DNA of 64,000 bases. Origin: Ptychodera flava (taxonomy: Eukaryota; Hemichordata; Enteropneusta; Ptychoderidae). The stretch lies in the NCBI RefSeq assembly GCF_041260155.1, contig NC_091947.1, positions 36,822,532 to 36,886,531 on the forward strand, written 5' to 3'. Under the pieces are notes generated by a model that worked only from the letters and a program-made list of their open reading frames with translations, was not told the DNA's origin and made no database searches. Positions 38,656 through 50,380 of the stretch are shown piece after piece. A program made the position numbers and the translations under genes. The first letter of the stretch is position 1. Every line of letters starts with the position of its first letter.

Positions 38656-41600
38656 CTTGGATGAAGTAAATCACGTCAGTATTGAAGATTAAAGATATGA
38701 ATAAAGTAGACATATACACATTCAGTCATTATTAAATGAACAGAGAAAGAAACAGTCGTAAATATTGTATATACAGGTATTGACAAAAACTTTAATTACC
38801 ATAGTTACATGGATTTTCAAAGCTGATTGGACAACTCATCTTTCAATTTAAATATCACAATAGTCACGGCCTTACAAAATATGCAGAAAATGAAGATAAT
38901 TAATTAGAAATGTGAAAAAAGCAATTTTAATAGATGCTGCAGTGATATAGGTCTTCCTAGACTGGGTAATTTGAATGAGATTTGTATCTGAGATTTTAGA
39001 GATATAACAAAGTAGTTGCCGGGTGGCTCTGGTTGTGTAGGTTGATATGAATATCTATGGGTTTCATAATAGGCACAAGACCACTAATTAATTTCCCATA
39101 GGCCACCATAGTAGCGTTGAGCTCAAGTTCCTATTTTAAAAAATTCATCGGCAAGAATGCTCTTGACAGGTGTTAAGTTAATATCAGCTTGACTACTGAT
39201 TAATTTTTCATGTGGGCAAGGCCATGGAAATTTTGAGTAAGCAATGATTAAAAATAGCGCCCTCAGTGGTGTTTTTTTGACAAAATTAAGGCTCATTGTT
39301 ATGTCTGCACTATTTTTCACATTAACTACCTTCGTGGGTAAAGAACCCAGAAGTGAATTAGTGGTCTTGTGCCAATATAGTGAACCTTAATTGGACAAAC
39401 GTGCACAATTTAAACACCAATGAATGTACTGGTGAATCTGACTCAAATATTTAAATAAAAGACAATTTACCCTGACACTTCAATTGCTTCACCTGCCTCA
39501 ACTCATAGGCCCTGTGGCAGCAATTTTCGTCGCATTTGTACCAAGCCATATGACATAAAAACACTCCTGGCAAACAAATTTTGTTTCCCAAACACTCAAA
39601 TCAGAATACTTTTGCGATTGCTTCATAGTGTTCTTCAGTTCTACAGTTATGTTTATTTCTTTTTTTGTTTAGCGCGATTATTAAGTATGGCAAACGGAAA
39701 ATGCAATGTGGGCGTGTCCCCAAACCCTCTCCAGTTGACTTTTTTCGGCTTTCCTAAGTTTGCCTGATGTCGTATCTTATAACACTGATAACAGAAAGTA
39801 AGTCATTCACACCTTCAGGGAGTAAGCTTTACTTCTAGGGTTTTGGCTTGCATAATTAGTATCATACTCTCGCAACACTTGCAAAATGCGATATTGAATG
39901 AGGTGAAAAATTCTATCAAAACAATTCTCCACACTTGCAAACAAGATCAATAGAAAGATAGGTGGCAGGGGAGGATAGATTCCAGCTATTCTGCCTGCCA
40001 TCTATCTTTCCATTGCAGTCTTAAATGAGTAAGAATAGGTGGCAATGGTAGAATAGGTGGCAGGGGAGGATAGAGGGCAGCTACCATGCCAGCTATTCTG
40101 CCTGCCATCTATCCTTCCATTGCAGTCTTAAATGTGTAAATTGTAGAGAGATTTATAGAATTCGTAGAGTAGGTGGCAATGGTAGAATATATGGCAATGG
40201 AAAGATAGGTGGCTGGGGAGGGTGGCAGCTACTCTGCCAGCTATTCCGCCTGCCATCTATCATTCCATTGCAGTCTTAAATGACTGAATCGTAGGGAGAT
40301 ATAATAGCACTGGTAGAATAGGTGGCAATGGTAGAATAGGTGGCAATGGTAGAATAGGTGGCAATGGTAGAATAGGTGGTGATGGAAAGATAGGTGGCAG
40401 GGGAGCAAAGATGGCAGCTACCATGCCAGCTATTCTGCCTGCCATCTATCCTTCCATAGCAGTCTTAAATGTGTAAATTGTAAGGAGATATATAGAATTC
40501 GTAGAATTGGTGGCAATGGTAGAATACCAAGTACAAATTGCGTGTTCACACAGACAAAGAACAGCACAAGAGATGCAAAAAGGGGAAGTAAAATAAAATG
40601 ACACTTATGCAGTAAACGGCTCTGTTAGTACTCATATTTGATTGATTACTTTAATTGTCATGTGGCGAGGGGAATACATCTTTAGTAGCTATAGCAAAAT
40701 GCAACATTGTACTCTTAGGCAGACATGAACATTTCGCACTTTTGAAGTTTCGTTTTGGGGAGGGGGAGGGGGTTTTGATCTAAACAAAGGAATTCCGTTT
40801 CTTGAACTTCTGCGACAATCTGAGACAGTCCCTTAGATTAACAATGCTTCCACTTGTTTTGCATCTTCTTGGAACATCATTCGTGCAACAGATACTATCC
40901 TCCAATTTGCATAAATCTCAAGATGGTTGATCAGGCGTCTCTTCGCCAGGTGTAGAGAGGAAATATTATCAAACAGACACAGTGTTTCATAATAGCAATT
41001 GCTTACACCATGTGCTATCTTTGTGTAAACCTTTTTGACATGCAAAAATTTCAGAAACTTTTTTGAATGAATTCTATTTTGCATACCTTGATATTGAATT
41101 AATGATTGACCTTATTTAGTCCTTTGGTGTACACTTTTTTCTTACCGATGAAACATTTACAACTTGTAAGATTGAAGCTATCAATGTGCATTTTATATCC
41201 CACTGCATTTGTAACTAGCTAGGGATACTCCAAAGGGTAAAGCTGCTACAATTTTCCACTAATCCTTCATGAAGAAAATGACGCGTCCCTAATACTGGTA
41301 CATGTACATGTATGTGCAAATCTTATCACAATGTGAAAGTAATGTGTAATCAGATCACTTAGTGAAACTGATGAGAAGTCATACAAGAAAATTAATGGTG
41401 CTGACGCAGTTAACTCAGTCAGTCAAATTTATGTACACTCCAATAACTAAGCTACCGTGATGTGCAGTCAAGTCACTAAGTGACTTTAACCCTTTTCCTG
41501 CCAAGTCCATATTTCACCACCAGGTCAAGATGGTTTAAATTAATGAAACACAACATATTCCATATGGTGTATTTTAACATAATACTGTACATTTGAAGGC

Positions 41601-44600
41601 TGATGAAAATATAAATACTGTAAACTTAATTTTTTTGGACCACAGATGCTATAACATACCAAGCCAAGGGGGTAAAAATACGCCATGTTTGGGCTCAATA
41701 CCGCTTTTTACTGACTTGGCTGATGGGGAAGTAATAGTCTTAACCCTTTTCCTGCCAGACAGTATTTAGACTATTACTTCCCAATCAGCCAAGTCAGTAA
41801 AAAGCGGTATTGAGCCCAAACATGACGTATTTTCACCCGCTTGGCTTGGTATGTTATAGCATCTTTAGTCCAAAAAAATCAAGTTTACAGTATTTATGTT
41901 TTCAATAGCCTTCAAATGTACAGTATTATGTTAAAATACACCATATGGAATATGTTGTGTTTCATTAATTTTAACCATCTTGACCTGATGGTGAAATATG
42001 GACTTGGCAGGAATAGTCTTAATACTGTCTGACAGGAAAAGGGTTAATGTATACATGTAGTCAACTCAGCCATGCAGTCACGCTGATGGGCAGGTGATAC
42101 TGATAAACAGTCAAGTCACTAAGTGATGGTGATGTGCTGTCAAATCACAAAGTGACAGTGATGTGCCGTCAAATCACTTAGTGACACTGATATGCAGTCA
42201 AGTCAACAAGTGACATTGAGTCACTTAGTGATACTAATATGCAGAAACTCAGTCAGTAATACTGATCAATGCCCAGTCAAATCACTTAGTTACACTGATA
42301 TGCAGTCAAGTCACTAGGTGACACCAATGTGCAGTCAAGTCACTAGGGGACACAGATGTGCAGTCAAGTCACTAGGGGACACCGATATGCAGACAAGTCA
42401 CTTAGTGGCACAGATGTGCAGTCAATTTACCAGGTGTGCAGTTGAGTCACTATGTGACAGATGTTTAGACAAGTCACTTCATGACACAGATGTGCATTCA
42501 CTTGGTTCAAGTCTGTGATTTGTGAATGTTTGAGTTGGGTGAATGCGATGATTTGTGTTCTGTTTTAATGTGAAATGCGTGAGTGGGGTGATAGTGATTA
42601 GTGGGATGAACGCTACACAGGGGAGTTTATCCCAAAAATCACAGACTTTGCTTTCTTGCACAATCTGCATTGCTATAAATTATGGATGAGATGACATTTG
42701 TATTTACTGATCTATTATTCATAAGATGACATCATCGTATTTGGCATATTGGTAGGAGTTACCACTCGATCCCCAAAGATATGTGCATAAACCTCACATG
42801 GCGTTGTTGATAAATGTTGAGTCGGATCACTCCCACTGAAGTCAGCACGACCTCTGTTCATGACCAAAAACGTAATTGAACAAGCCTTCCACTACACAGG
42901 TCATATCGACTTTCTGATCGCTGATGTACACAGCTTTCAGTCCTCTTTCGTTCAACTTCTGGCTTGCTCCTTCATTGAGCAATATGTGGAGGAGATTTCA
43001 ATAGGTACATGTGCATGTTTAGCCTATTCTCTTACCATGGAGCTCCATGTTCTTACATGTCCAAAGCGATGAAAATCAGAACAATGTGGGTCAACGCCGT
43101 ACGTCAGTGATTTACCACTGCCAGTTGATGTGCAGACAAACACGCAATTTTCCTGAATATGACTTTCGACAACTTTTCTCTTGTGAGCTCGCATGATTTG
43201 CGATGGTCGACCGATCAGTCTTAAAATGCGGTCAATGTGCGAACTTAATGCCATATTTGCTAAGCGTGTGGTACTCAATGTGGAGGCATTCTTCTTATTG
43301 GCCAGAATACCCAGGAGAGGGCTCTCAATCATTTTGTACATCACTGTGTACACAGTCCGTCTAGCCGCTGGTACTGTGCAAGAAGTCAAAGCCGGTGAAT
43401 CCAGCAGAAACTAACTCACTACTGCGCAGACTCAAAGGTAACGCATTCAATTACTCGGTAAAACCTGGCCTGCCAAATTCCAAATAGGTTTGTATGAAAT
43501 ACATGTAGGTGAGACAGAAGAGAAACTAGTACAAATAATTTAAATTTTTAGAAATTCACTGACTTAAACCAAGTCTAAGATGTGCAGTCAAGTCACTTAA
43601 TGTGACACTGATGTGGAGTCAAGTGACTTAGTGACACTGATGTGCAGTCAACTCACTGGGTGACATTGTGCAGTCATGTTACTATATGGGACACTGATGT
43701 GCAGTCAAGTCACGGGGTGACATTGTGCAGTCATGTCACTATATGGGACACTGATGTGCAGTCAACTTACTGGGTGACATTGTGCAGTCATGTTACTATA
43801 TGGGACACTGATGTGCAGTCAACTCACTGGGTGACATTGTGCAGTCATGTTACTATATGGGACACTGATGTGCAGTCAAGTCACGGGGTGACACTGATGT
43901 GCAGTTGAGTCACTAAGTGACACAGGTGTGCAGTTGAGTCACTAAGTGACACCACAGTCCCTCCACACATGCGTGGAAGGATTCAGTGGTGACACAGATA
44001 TGCAGTCAAGTCAATTTGACTTACATGCAGTCATGTCATTTAGTGTTACCATAATGAAACGGGAGTGAAGTAACAATATTTTGTGATTTATTGTTCCAAA
44101 TTCGAATGCCCATCTTCTACTTGACAGTTTCTGTACATAACTGCTGATCGCAGTACTACAAAACATTTTTCCACTCGGAATTTCAATGAAAAAGATACAG
44201 ATTAGCATTAACCACTAGAGCACAGACAAAATGTTTAAGATTACAAAGTTGGTAAGTCCCTATCAATATCCTTTGCAATGCCATCCCCCTACAATAACTG
44301 CCAGGAAGTTCAACTCGTGGTTTATGCCGCTGCGTCCTGCTGCTTCAGAGTGTACGTGTTATCTTCACTCAGTCTCCCTCTACTTCCCTAACTCTGTGCA
44401 TTTTTGCTTATTAATAACGATTATGTGTTGTTCATTTATTTAAATCCCAATCAGCAATTACAGATGTATTATTTGCAACATTCCACATGAATATATCACT
44501 GCAGACTATCACACTTTGTGGCCTGCTGCAACTTGCAGTTCCAACCACAATGAAATCTTCATACGTATGTCATTTAACCTCCTCAAGTTTGATCATGATC

Positions 44601-45668
44601 AGCTGAAGCAGTCCAGCATCCCATGCCCATCACTTAGTCTCATTGTAAGCCTCAATTTTTTGAACTATCTTAGGTTAACGTTGTACACAGACTGGATTTG
44701 TTTTCATCTCATCTGTGATATTTTCACAGAAAAGCCTTTATTGGAAGACTATACAGGAAATATTTGTTACTGAGAGAACAATGAATGAACTTTTCAATAA
44801 GCATTTAAATTTGAAATGAAATTTATCCTGATTTCTTGATTGAAATTTATCCAGATTTCTTGTGGGGAAGCCCTAGCTGACATCTCCTTGTCATTTTAAA
44901 CACTTGCATTGATTTTCTCTCTCTTTCATGTACATATTACCTTTCTGAATATAAAATTCAACAGAAAATATATTTAAGATGGTATGCATATCATGGACAG
45001 ATATTCAGATTCTCAAATTTTACTAATTACAATTCTTTTCTGATTTATCACTTGTTGAGGCTTGAAGCACTTGGCGTAAGAAAAAATATCACCATCTTAG
45101 TTTTTCGAAAATTATTTTTTTCCATTTCATACTAGGATGGCAAGCAACCATTTTGAATTCAAATATTGGCAAATGTTAGGTAATTTACACGTTTCTTTAG
45201 CAGTACCTAACTTGCACGATGACTATATAGATTTTGTTTCTCAATGATTTGGTAAGAGAATTTGTTGAAATGTTCATCGAGGAAAGTTTTAAGAAGTGCG
45301 TAAACATGTACTGCCCTGGACAGTCATAATTCTGGTCCATAGTCGCTTGTGGTTCGATTATGGCCCCTGCACGGAGCTCTAAACGGACGGCCCCTGTTCA
45401 GTTCTGTAGCTGCAGTAATGTAGCTCGAGGTTTTGCCTGGGTATTTGGGTCGGACAAGAAACCCGTACCTACCTGGAACATAGAAGACAGTGTCGAACTT
45501 CTTCTTCAGCATTAGCAGAGTGGATTTCAACAGTGGTAGGCTATCGGTTACATCACCGGCAACGATTAGGATATCGTTTTCGTAGCTCTCTGACCAATTT
45601 TCTACCCATTTTAAGTTTTCGGGGTGATCTACATGTAAATCGGAAATGGCAAATACTCGCCTCGTCAT
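37922..45668 (-). CDS. Calcineurin-like metallophosphoesterase, 2 exons
   Basis: Exon 1 (45668-45473) joins exon 2 (38655-37922) to give 930 nt, 309 aa plus stop, with donor g|gtaggt and acceptor 'tcatccaag|gt'; phases close exactly. Metal-binding motifs are complete: SDLHVDH (Asp10, His12), AGDVTDS (Asp39, Asp42), PGNHE (Asn67, His68, split by the intron after the first base of Gly66), SFSHFLP (His195) and HGHQH (His263, His265). This is the dinuclear-metal phosphoesterase fold; the substrate (phosphoester, nucleotide or protein) cannot be told. Conserved extra blocks include PLYSWY and HFCIWP. No signal peptide or membrane segment is seen, so it is probably cytosolic. An upstream in-frame ATG at 45719 exists, but the second ATG puts the first motif at the usual distance from the N-terminus. 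The intron is 6.8 kb and full of repeats. Confidence 0.92.
39072..39373. mobile_element. 302-bp MITE with 18-bp TIRs and AATA duplication
   Basis: The left end GGCACAAGACCACTAATT is exactly the reverse complement of the right end. AATA flanks both sides (39068-39071 and 39374-39377). No coding capacity. It lies in the metallophosphoesterase intron. The superfamily is undetermined. Confidence 0.85.
39955..40535. repeat. Compound minisatellite with segments of opposite polarity
   Basis: Four higher-order units each carry 'agataggtggcaggggag' then, in opposite sense, 'ctgcctgccatctatc' and 'ccattgcagtcttaaatg'. An 18-bp array 'aatggtagaataggtggc' expands at about 40315-40378. Each unit can fold on itself (gataggtggcag with ctgcctgccatctatc). 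Frames across it, such as a proline-rich minus frame, are repeat translation. Confidence 0.85.
40540..41349. other. Intronic stretch without recognisable features
   Basis: Part of the metallophosphoesterase intron. A short G-rich run ('ggggagggggagggggt') lies at about 40756. No coding or repeat structure otherwise. Confidence 0.5.
41350..42495. repeat. 29-bp satellite array, left half
   Basis: Units of 29 bp such as 'gtgcagtcaagtcactaggt' plus 'gacaccaat' are cleanest at 42100-42480. The unit core GTCACTTAGTGAC is a palindrome. A TTAA foldback is inserted at 41486-42047, with array sequence on both sides of it. Confidence 0.85.
41486..42047. mobile_element. 562-bp foldback bounded by TTAACCC...GGGTTAA
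   Basis: Both ends are TTAACCCTTTTCCTG and its complement. Arms (41486-~41739 and ~41769-42047) are reverse complements over about 250 bases with few mismatches. A third terminus, TTAACCCTTTTCCTGCCAGA, sits at the centre (41740). The centre and right end match each other better than the left end, so this looks like two copies joined head to head, sharing TTAA sites. The ends are piggyBac/Kolobok-like; no transposase. Confidence 0.88.
42855..43389 (-). pseudogene. RecQ-like helicase relic
   Basis: A minus-strand frame (43389-43024) contains IGRPSQIMRAHKRKVVES, then NCVFVCTSTGSGKSLTY with a Walker A (TSTGSGKS, 43131-43108), the arrangement of RecQ-family helicases (Q-motif region then motif I). 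Further on, 42990-42860 reads MKEQAR in one frame and KLNERGLKAVYISDQ plus EGLFNYVFG in another. This is the next RecQ segment (motif Ia region), interrupted by a frameshift near 42962. No DEAH box or later motifs are found. It lies inside a phosphoesterase intron between two satellite blocks, so it is a decayed or transposon-carried fragment rather than a working gene. Confidence 0.65.
43575..44045. repeat. Satellite array, right half, 57-bp dimers
   Basis: The same family as 41350-42495, but here amplified as 57-bp dimers ('gtgcagtcaactcactgggt' plus 'gacatt', then 'gtgcagtcatgttactatat' plus 'gggacactgat') at 43640-43880, returning to 29-bp type at the right. A 88-aa frame across it is repeat translation. 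Confidence 0.88.
44046..45472. other. Intronic stretch near exon 1, nothing recognised
   Basis: Ordinary AT-rich intron sequence of the metallophosphoesterase gene. Frames of 65-85 aa on either strand show no family features. Confidence 0.5.
45473..45668 (-). CDS. Metallophosphoesterase exon 1
   Basis: It encodes the first 65 residues, with motifs I (DLH) and II (GDVTD), and ends FYVPG with the last Gly codon split. The frame continues as nonsense past the donor, which supports the splice. Confidence 0.92.
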
Positions 45669-47049
45669 CCTCAATCCACACAGTACGTTACAACTAAAAC
45701 AGAGAAAATTTGTTCGCATATCAAACAGGATCTAAAACAGGATATGTGCACTATTCTTGATCGTCCGCATTTCGTAAGGTCTCAGCATGCACCACGGAAG
45801 GGATTGTGGTCTCAGTCATACCAGCAAGTTTCTGGCACAGAGCGTAAAGTTGGCGTCATCCTCATCCTCATCCTCAGCCTCAGGTGACCTTTCTAGCTGA
45901 CGCTGAAAATGACGCTGCTCAGCGTCAGCTTCAGCGTCGTATCCGAAGATTGCCGAAGTTACGCTACCCGATGACGGATAAATGATAAAATTCGCCCATA
46001 ACTTAAGAAAATAACAACTCCATTCTTTCTCAACTTTCTTTTGAATCGTTAAACTGGTTCGCAGGTAATTTTTAATCGTTAGAATATCTCATACAGGCTA
46101 GTTTATTGGAAATGTTCGTAATTTTCAGTCCATGGATCCGTAGATGTGTTTGTTGGTATCCTCTCAACTCTTGCGTTAAGATTTTCCAAAAATTGGTGCA
46201 AAAAGGTATACATGGTCCGAAATTTGTAAAAATCGCCACTATGAGAGGCGATATGAAAGCCCTAATTATTCAGAGGATATATAAAACAATTAACTTGTAG
46301 AACTATGACTTGAGGCCTGAAAAGTCAACGCCACCTTTGAACTTTACATTGAAATTAAGGGCTAAGAATGCTGCGTTGTAACTACATCGTGAGAAGCAGA
46401 GAGTTTACTAAATATTATGAAATACAAACCCAACTGTGTTTTGATTAACATTTACAGTGATATGAAACTTGGAGCACATTTTTAAAGTCGTTTTTACACT
46501 TACTATTCCATCAGACGCATTCGGGAATAATCGGATCTGACGCCGGTGAAGCTGACGCTGTAGCGTCATCCTCATCCTCATTTTCGCGTGACCCCCGAGG
46601 CTGAGGATGAGTATGAGTATGACCAGGGGTGAGCAAATCCAGTGGTCCGAGGTCCGGGACCATCGATTTTTTGCCGCGGACCATTAGTTTTTCACTTTGT
46701 CTGGTCCGACGGACCAGTAGATAATCAAAAAATAACAGATACAAAAAGATAGCAAAGTGCGCAATCCGATACCCGCAAGCGTGTACACAACGTTGCCAGT
46801 CCTGCACTGCCATCATTCTCGGGTCATATTTGGTATCAGGTGACTTCCACTGCCACTTACATCATCTTTCACGCAACAGGGTCAATAGGGGTACCCAGTA
46901 TTGCTGAATTGACTTGTAGTTGCCGATCATGCTGTTTCTATAGACAGTACCGTACAGTAATTGAATAGAGCTCACACAGCAGTGGTCGATCGTCTGCTGC
47001 ATTGAGTCAACTTTGTTCTGCATAAAGAGCAGGTTCTTTGAATGACTAT

Positions 47050-47622
47050 TGTTACGTGCAGAGAAAACGAACAAAAGGGTGAACTCAGCAGTTTCCGTTT
47101 AAACAAAATTTATTACGAAAACAAAACTAATTGCTAAGTTAGGGACAGAGTACAAGCTTTAAAAGTGTACAGACTACTTATCTCAGCTGGGACGGCAAAG
47201 CTCCAGTCTCAGAGTTGTAACAGTCAGTCGGATGAATGAACAGTCCTTTGGCTTGCAGGCTTGAAGCTGCACAAAGTCCACAGTATAAATCCAGCGTTGA
47301 CAGTGAAGGTCTTGAAAAGTCTTGAGAATGACTACTGCTGGAGTTTAGTAACACACAAGAGACACGATCCCAAAAGTCTGACTGGAAGCTGAGCACGTCC
47401 CTTTTATAAAGGCATATAAGAACAATCTAGAACTTTTATTGACATGCTAATTACTGTTCTAAAATTATCTCCCTTACACAACTAATCAACTTTCCAGAAC
47501 ATTCCAAACATGACTAATTGAATTCAAGGTTGTGAGGTCATTGAGGGTAGTGACCTTGAGAATGTTCTAGACTAATTGAACTCAGGTCATGATGAGTGTG
47601 GGGGGAAATGACCTACATAACA
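47050..47622 (-). repeat. 3' LTR of the Gmr1-like element
   Basis: Same TGTTA...TAACA ends. The minus-strand poly(A) signal AATAAA lies at 47113-47108. It differs from the 5' LTR by a missing T, a missing C and an extra C. Confidence 0.95.
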
Positions 47623-47634
47623 CACCCCCTCTTC
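47623..47634 (-). promoter_or_regulatory. Polypurine tract
   Basis: The minus strand reads GAAGAGGGGGTG directly before the 3' LTR TGTTA, the expected plus-strand primer position. Confidence 0.8.
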
Positions 47635-47782
47635 AAAAAAGAAAATTTTTCAAAGAAAAATCTTTCTTTTACAAATGTAATCTTGAAAAGGATTTAAGTA
47701 CTCAAATTTTGTTTTACTCTAAAGTAAAATTTCTTGAAAGTGAACAACAATAAAATTTCTTGAAAGTGAACAACAATAATTT

Positions 47783-49414
47783 CTAAATACGAGAGAGACA
47801 GTCTGCAATTAAATTGTCTCTGCCTTTGATATGTCTAATGTCAAGATTAAACTCCTGTAACATTAAACTCCATCTTAGCAATCTCTGATTTTTGCCTTTA
47901 AATTTCTGCAGAAAAACAAGAGGGTTGTGATCAATATAAACCACTATTGGCTGATTTGAAGAAGTAACATAAACTTCAAAATGCTGTAAAGCTAATATCA
48001 AAGATAAACACTCTTTTCCATTGTAGAGTAGTTTCTCTGGGATTTGTTAAATTTGCGTGAAAATAGCAAACAGGATGATCTACACCATGACTATCCTCTT
48101 GCAATAAAACAGCACCAGCAGCCGTATCACTAGCATCTACAGCTAATTTGAATGGCAAAGTGAAATCTGGTGCAGACAACACTGGAGCACTTTGAAGTAT
48201 GGCTTTAAGTGTATCAAATGCCTGTTGGCATTGCTCTGACCAAACAAACTTTACTTTCTTTTTAAGTAAGTTAGTCAAAGGCTCAGTAATTGCGGAGAAA
48301 TTTGGACAGAATTTTCTGTAGTAACCAGCCATACCGAGAAAGCGCATCAGTTGTCGTTTGCAGTTTGGTATGGGAAAACTTGAAATGGCACTGATTTTAG
48401 CATCAACAGGTTTTACCTCACCCTGTCCTACAGTATGTCCGAGGTAAGTTACCCTCGCCCAACCAAACTCAGATTTGGCAAGGTTGACAGTCAACATTGC
48501 TTTACTCAGTCTCTCGAAGAACTTCCGCATGAGCTTAATGTGTTCCTCCCAGGTGTCACTATACAGGATGACGTCGTCAACGTAAGCTGCACACCCGTCT
48601 AGCCCGGATATGACGTCGTTGATCATCCGTTGGAACGTTGCCGGAGAGTTCTTCATTCCAAATGGCATCACCTTGTACTGGAACAATCCGTCTGGTGTAA
48701 CAAAGGCGGATATTTCACGAGCACGATCCGTCAGAGGGACTTGCCAAAATCCCTTCAGTAGGTCAAATTTTGTCACATACTTGGCTTTTCCCACTCGGTC
48801 GATGCAGTCATCAATCCTCGGGATTGGGAAAGTGTCTGTCTTTGTTAAAGTGTTGACCTTCCTAAAGTCCGTGCACATACGATAACTGTGATCTGATTTG
48901 GGAACAAGTATGCACGGCGAACTCCAGTTACTTTTACTGGGTTCAATAAAGTCATTGTCCAGCAGGTATTTGACTTCTTCCTGGAGATATTTGCTTTTGT
49001 TGGATTCAGTCTGTATGGATGTTGTTTTACAGGCTTACTGTCCCCAACATCAACGTCGTGATAGATGACGTTTGTCCTCGTTGGAACATCTTGAAACAGG
49101 TGTTTATATTCGTGGAGCAGTTCTTTCACCTGTTGTTGTTGTTCTGGCTGGAGGTGTGCCAACTTTGTAGACTCCAGCTTCTCCAGGATTTCTGAGTTCT
49201 GAAGCTTGACCGAGCCCAGCTTTGAGTTTAGAGTATTTTCACTCAAGTCAGTTTCAGTATCACTATCTTCATAATGGTTTGAACTGACTGCACTGACAGG
49301 CTGAGTTATAGTAGGATTATCCCTATCCAAATATGGCTTAAGCATATTTATGTGACATAGCTGTTTTTGTTTTCGCCTGTCAGGTGTTATTATGATGTAA
49401 TTTAAATCACTCAA
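47783..49414 (-). pseudogene. pol: pol: reverse transcriptase and RNase H, frameshifted
   Basis: After the integrase tail and an acidic linker (49414-49100), RT begins with HLFQDVPTRTN and KQHPYRLNP. A frame shift near 48985 leads to CTDFRKVNTLT, KFDLLKGFWQVPL (block A), MPFGMKNSPATFQRM and the catalytic AAYVDDVILYS (about 48590). RNase H follows with LAVDASDTAAGAVL. Another shift near 48000 leads to ILALQHFEVY and IDHNPLVFLQKF, ending ADCLSRI at 47783. All catalytic blocks are readable but spread over three frames. Confidence 0.92.
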
Positions 49415-49425
49415 TTTCTTATCAA

Positions 49426-50380
49426 TTAGGTATGGCCCAAAGTAACGAGCATGGAGTGGTTTGCCAGGAATTGGAAGTAGAACAAGAACTTTTGACCTGG
49501 TTCAAACTTCCGTTTTGAGGTGTTTTTATCATATTTGGTTTTCATTGACTGCTGAGATGACTCAAGATTTTCTCTGGCTAATTCACATGCTTTAGAGAGT
49601 TTTGTACGAAAATCTGACACATATTGCAAAATATTCAGACAATCATCATCGTCTGATAGGAATTTCTCTTTAACGAGCTTAAGTGGGCCACGGACTGTAT
49701 GTCCAAATACAAGCTCAAATGGGCTAAAACCAGAGACTCTTGAATTGACTCTCTAACAGCAAAGAGCAGAAAATGAATTCCTTCATCCCACTGCTTCTCT
49801 GTGTCAAAACAGTAGGTCCTAATCATGTTTTTCAAAGTTTGATGAAATCGCTCAAGAGCACCCTGACTTTCTGGATGATAGGCGGATGACCTATACTGTT
49901 TAATGCCTAGCTGATCCATTACTTGTTGGAAAAATTCCAGACATAAAGTTGGAGCCTTGATCGGACTGGACACATTTAGGGAGGCCGAATAAAGTGAAAA
50001 ATTTGACTAAAGCTTTCACTATAGTCTTTGTCTTTATGTTTCTCAGTGGTATGGCTTCTGGGAACCGAGTTGATGTACACATAATTGTCAACATGTACTC
50101 ATTTCCTGATCTTGTTTTTGGTAGGGGCCCAACACAGTCTATTAGTATCCTACTAAATGGTTCTTGAAATGCAGGAATTGGCTGTAAAGGGGCCTTTGGA
50201 ATGGTTTGATTCGGCTTTCCTACCATTTGACATGTGTGACAAGTTTTACAGAAATGTGCCACATCCTGCCTGAGATTAGGCCAATAAAAGTGACTGAGAA
50301 TTTTATGATAAGTTTTCCTGACTCCTAAGTGACCAGCCCAGGGCGTTTCATGGGCCAGGCGCAATATTTCAGCATGGTAG
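49426..50380 (-). pseudogene. pol: pol: integrase (HHCC, DDE core), frameshifted
   Basis: The zinc-binding H-H-C-C region is AHETPWAGH then CKTCHTC (from about 50376). The core has LIDCVGPLP (first Asp), QSDQGSNF (second Asp) and YHPESQGALERFHQ (Glu). The frame breaks near 49940, between the second Asp and the Glu, and again near 49735 and 49490. The RTKLSKACELARENL region and a GPY/F-like tail (HINMLKPY, 49340) follow. It precedes the reverse transcriptase, the reverse of the usual Ty3/gypsy order. Confidence 0.9.

Noticed and set aside
43642..43908. 88-aa frame with repeated VQSTHWVTLCSHVTIWDTD
   Set aside because: Translation of the 57-bp satellite dimers.
46511..46816. 101-aa minus frame with an acidic C-terminal run
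   Set aside because: It crosses the junction between the outer TIR element and the hAT-like terminus, so it cannot be an ancestral gene.
47178..47396. 72-aa frame repeated identically at 52820-53038
   Set aside because: It lies in the two LTRs, is identical because the LTRs are, and overlaps the LTR promoter; treated as a shadow.
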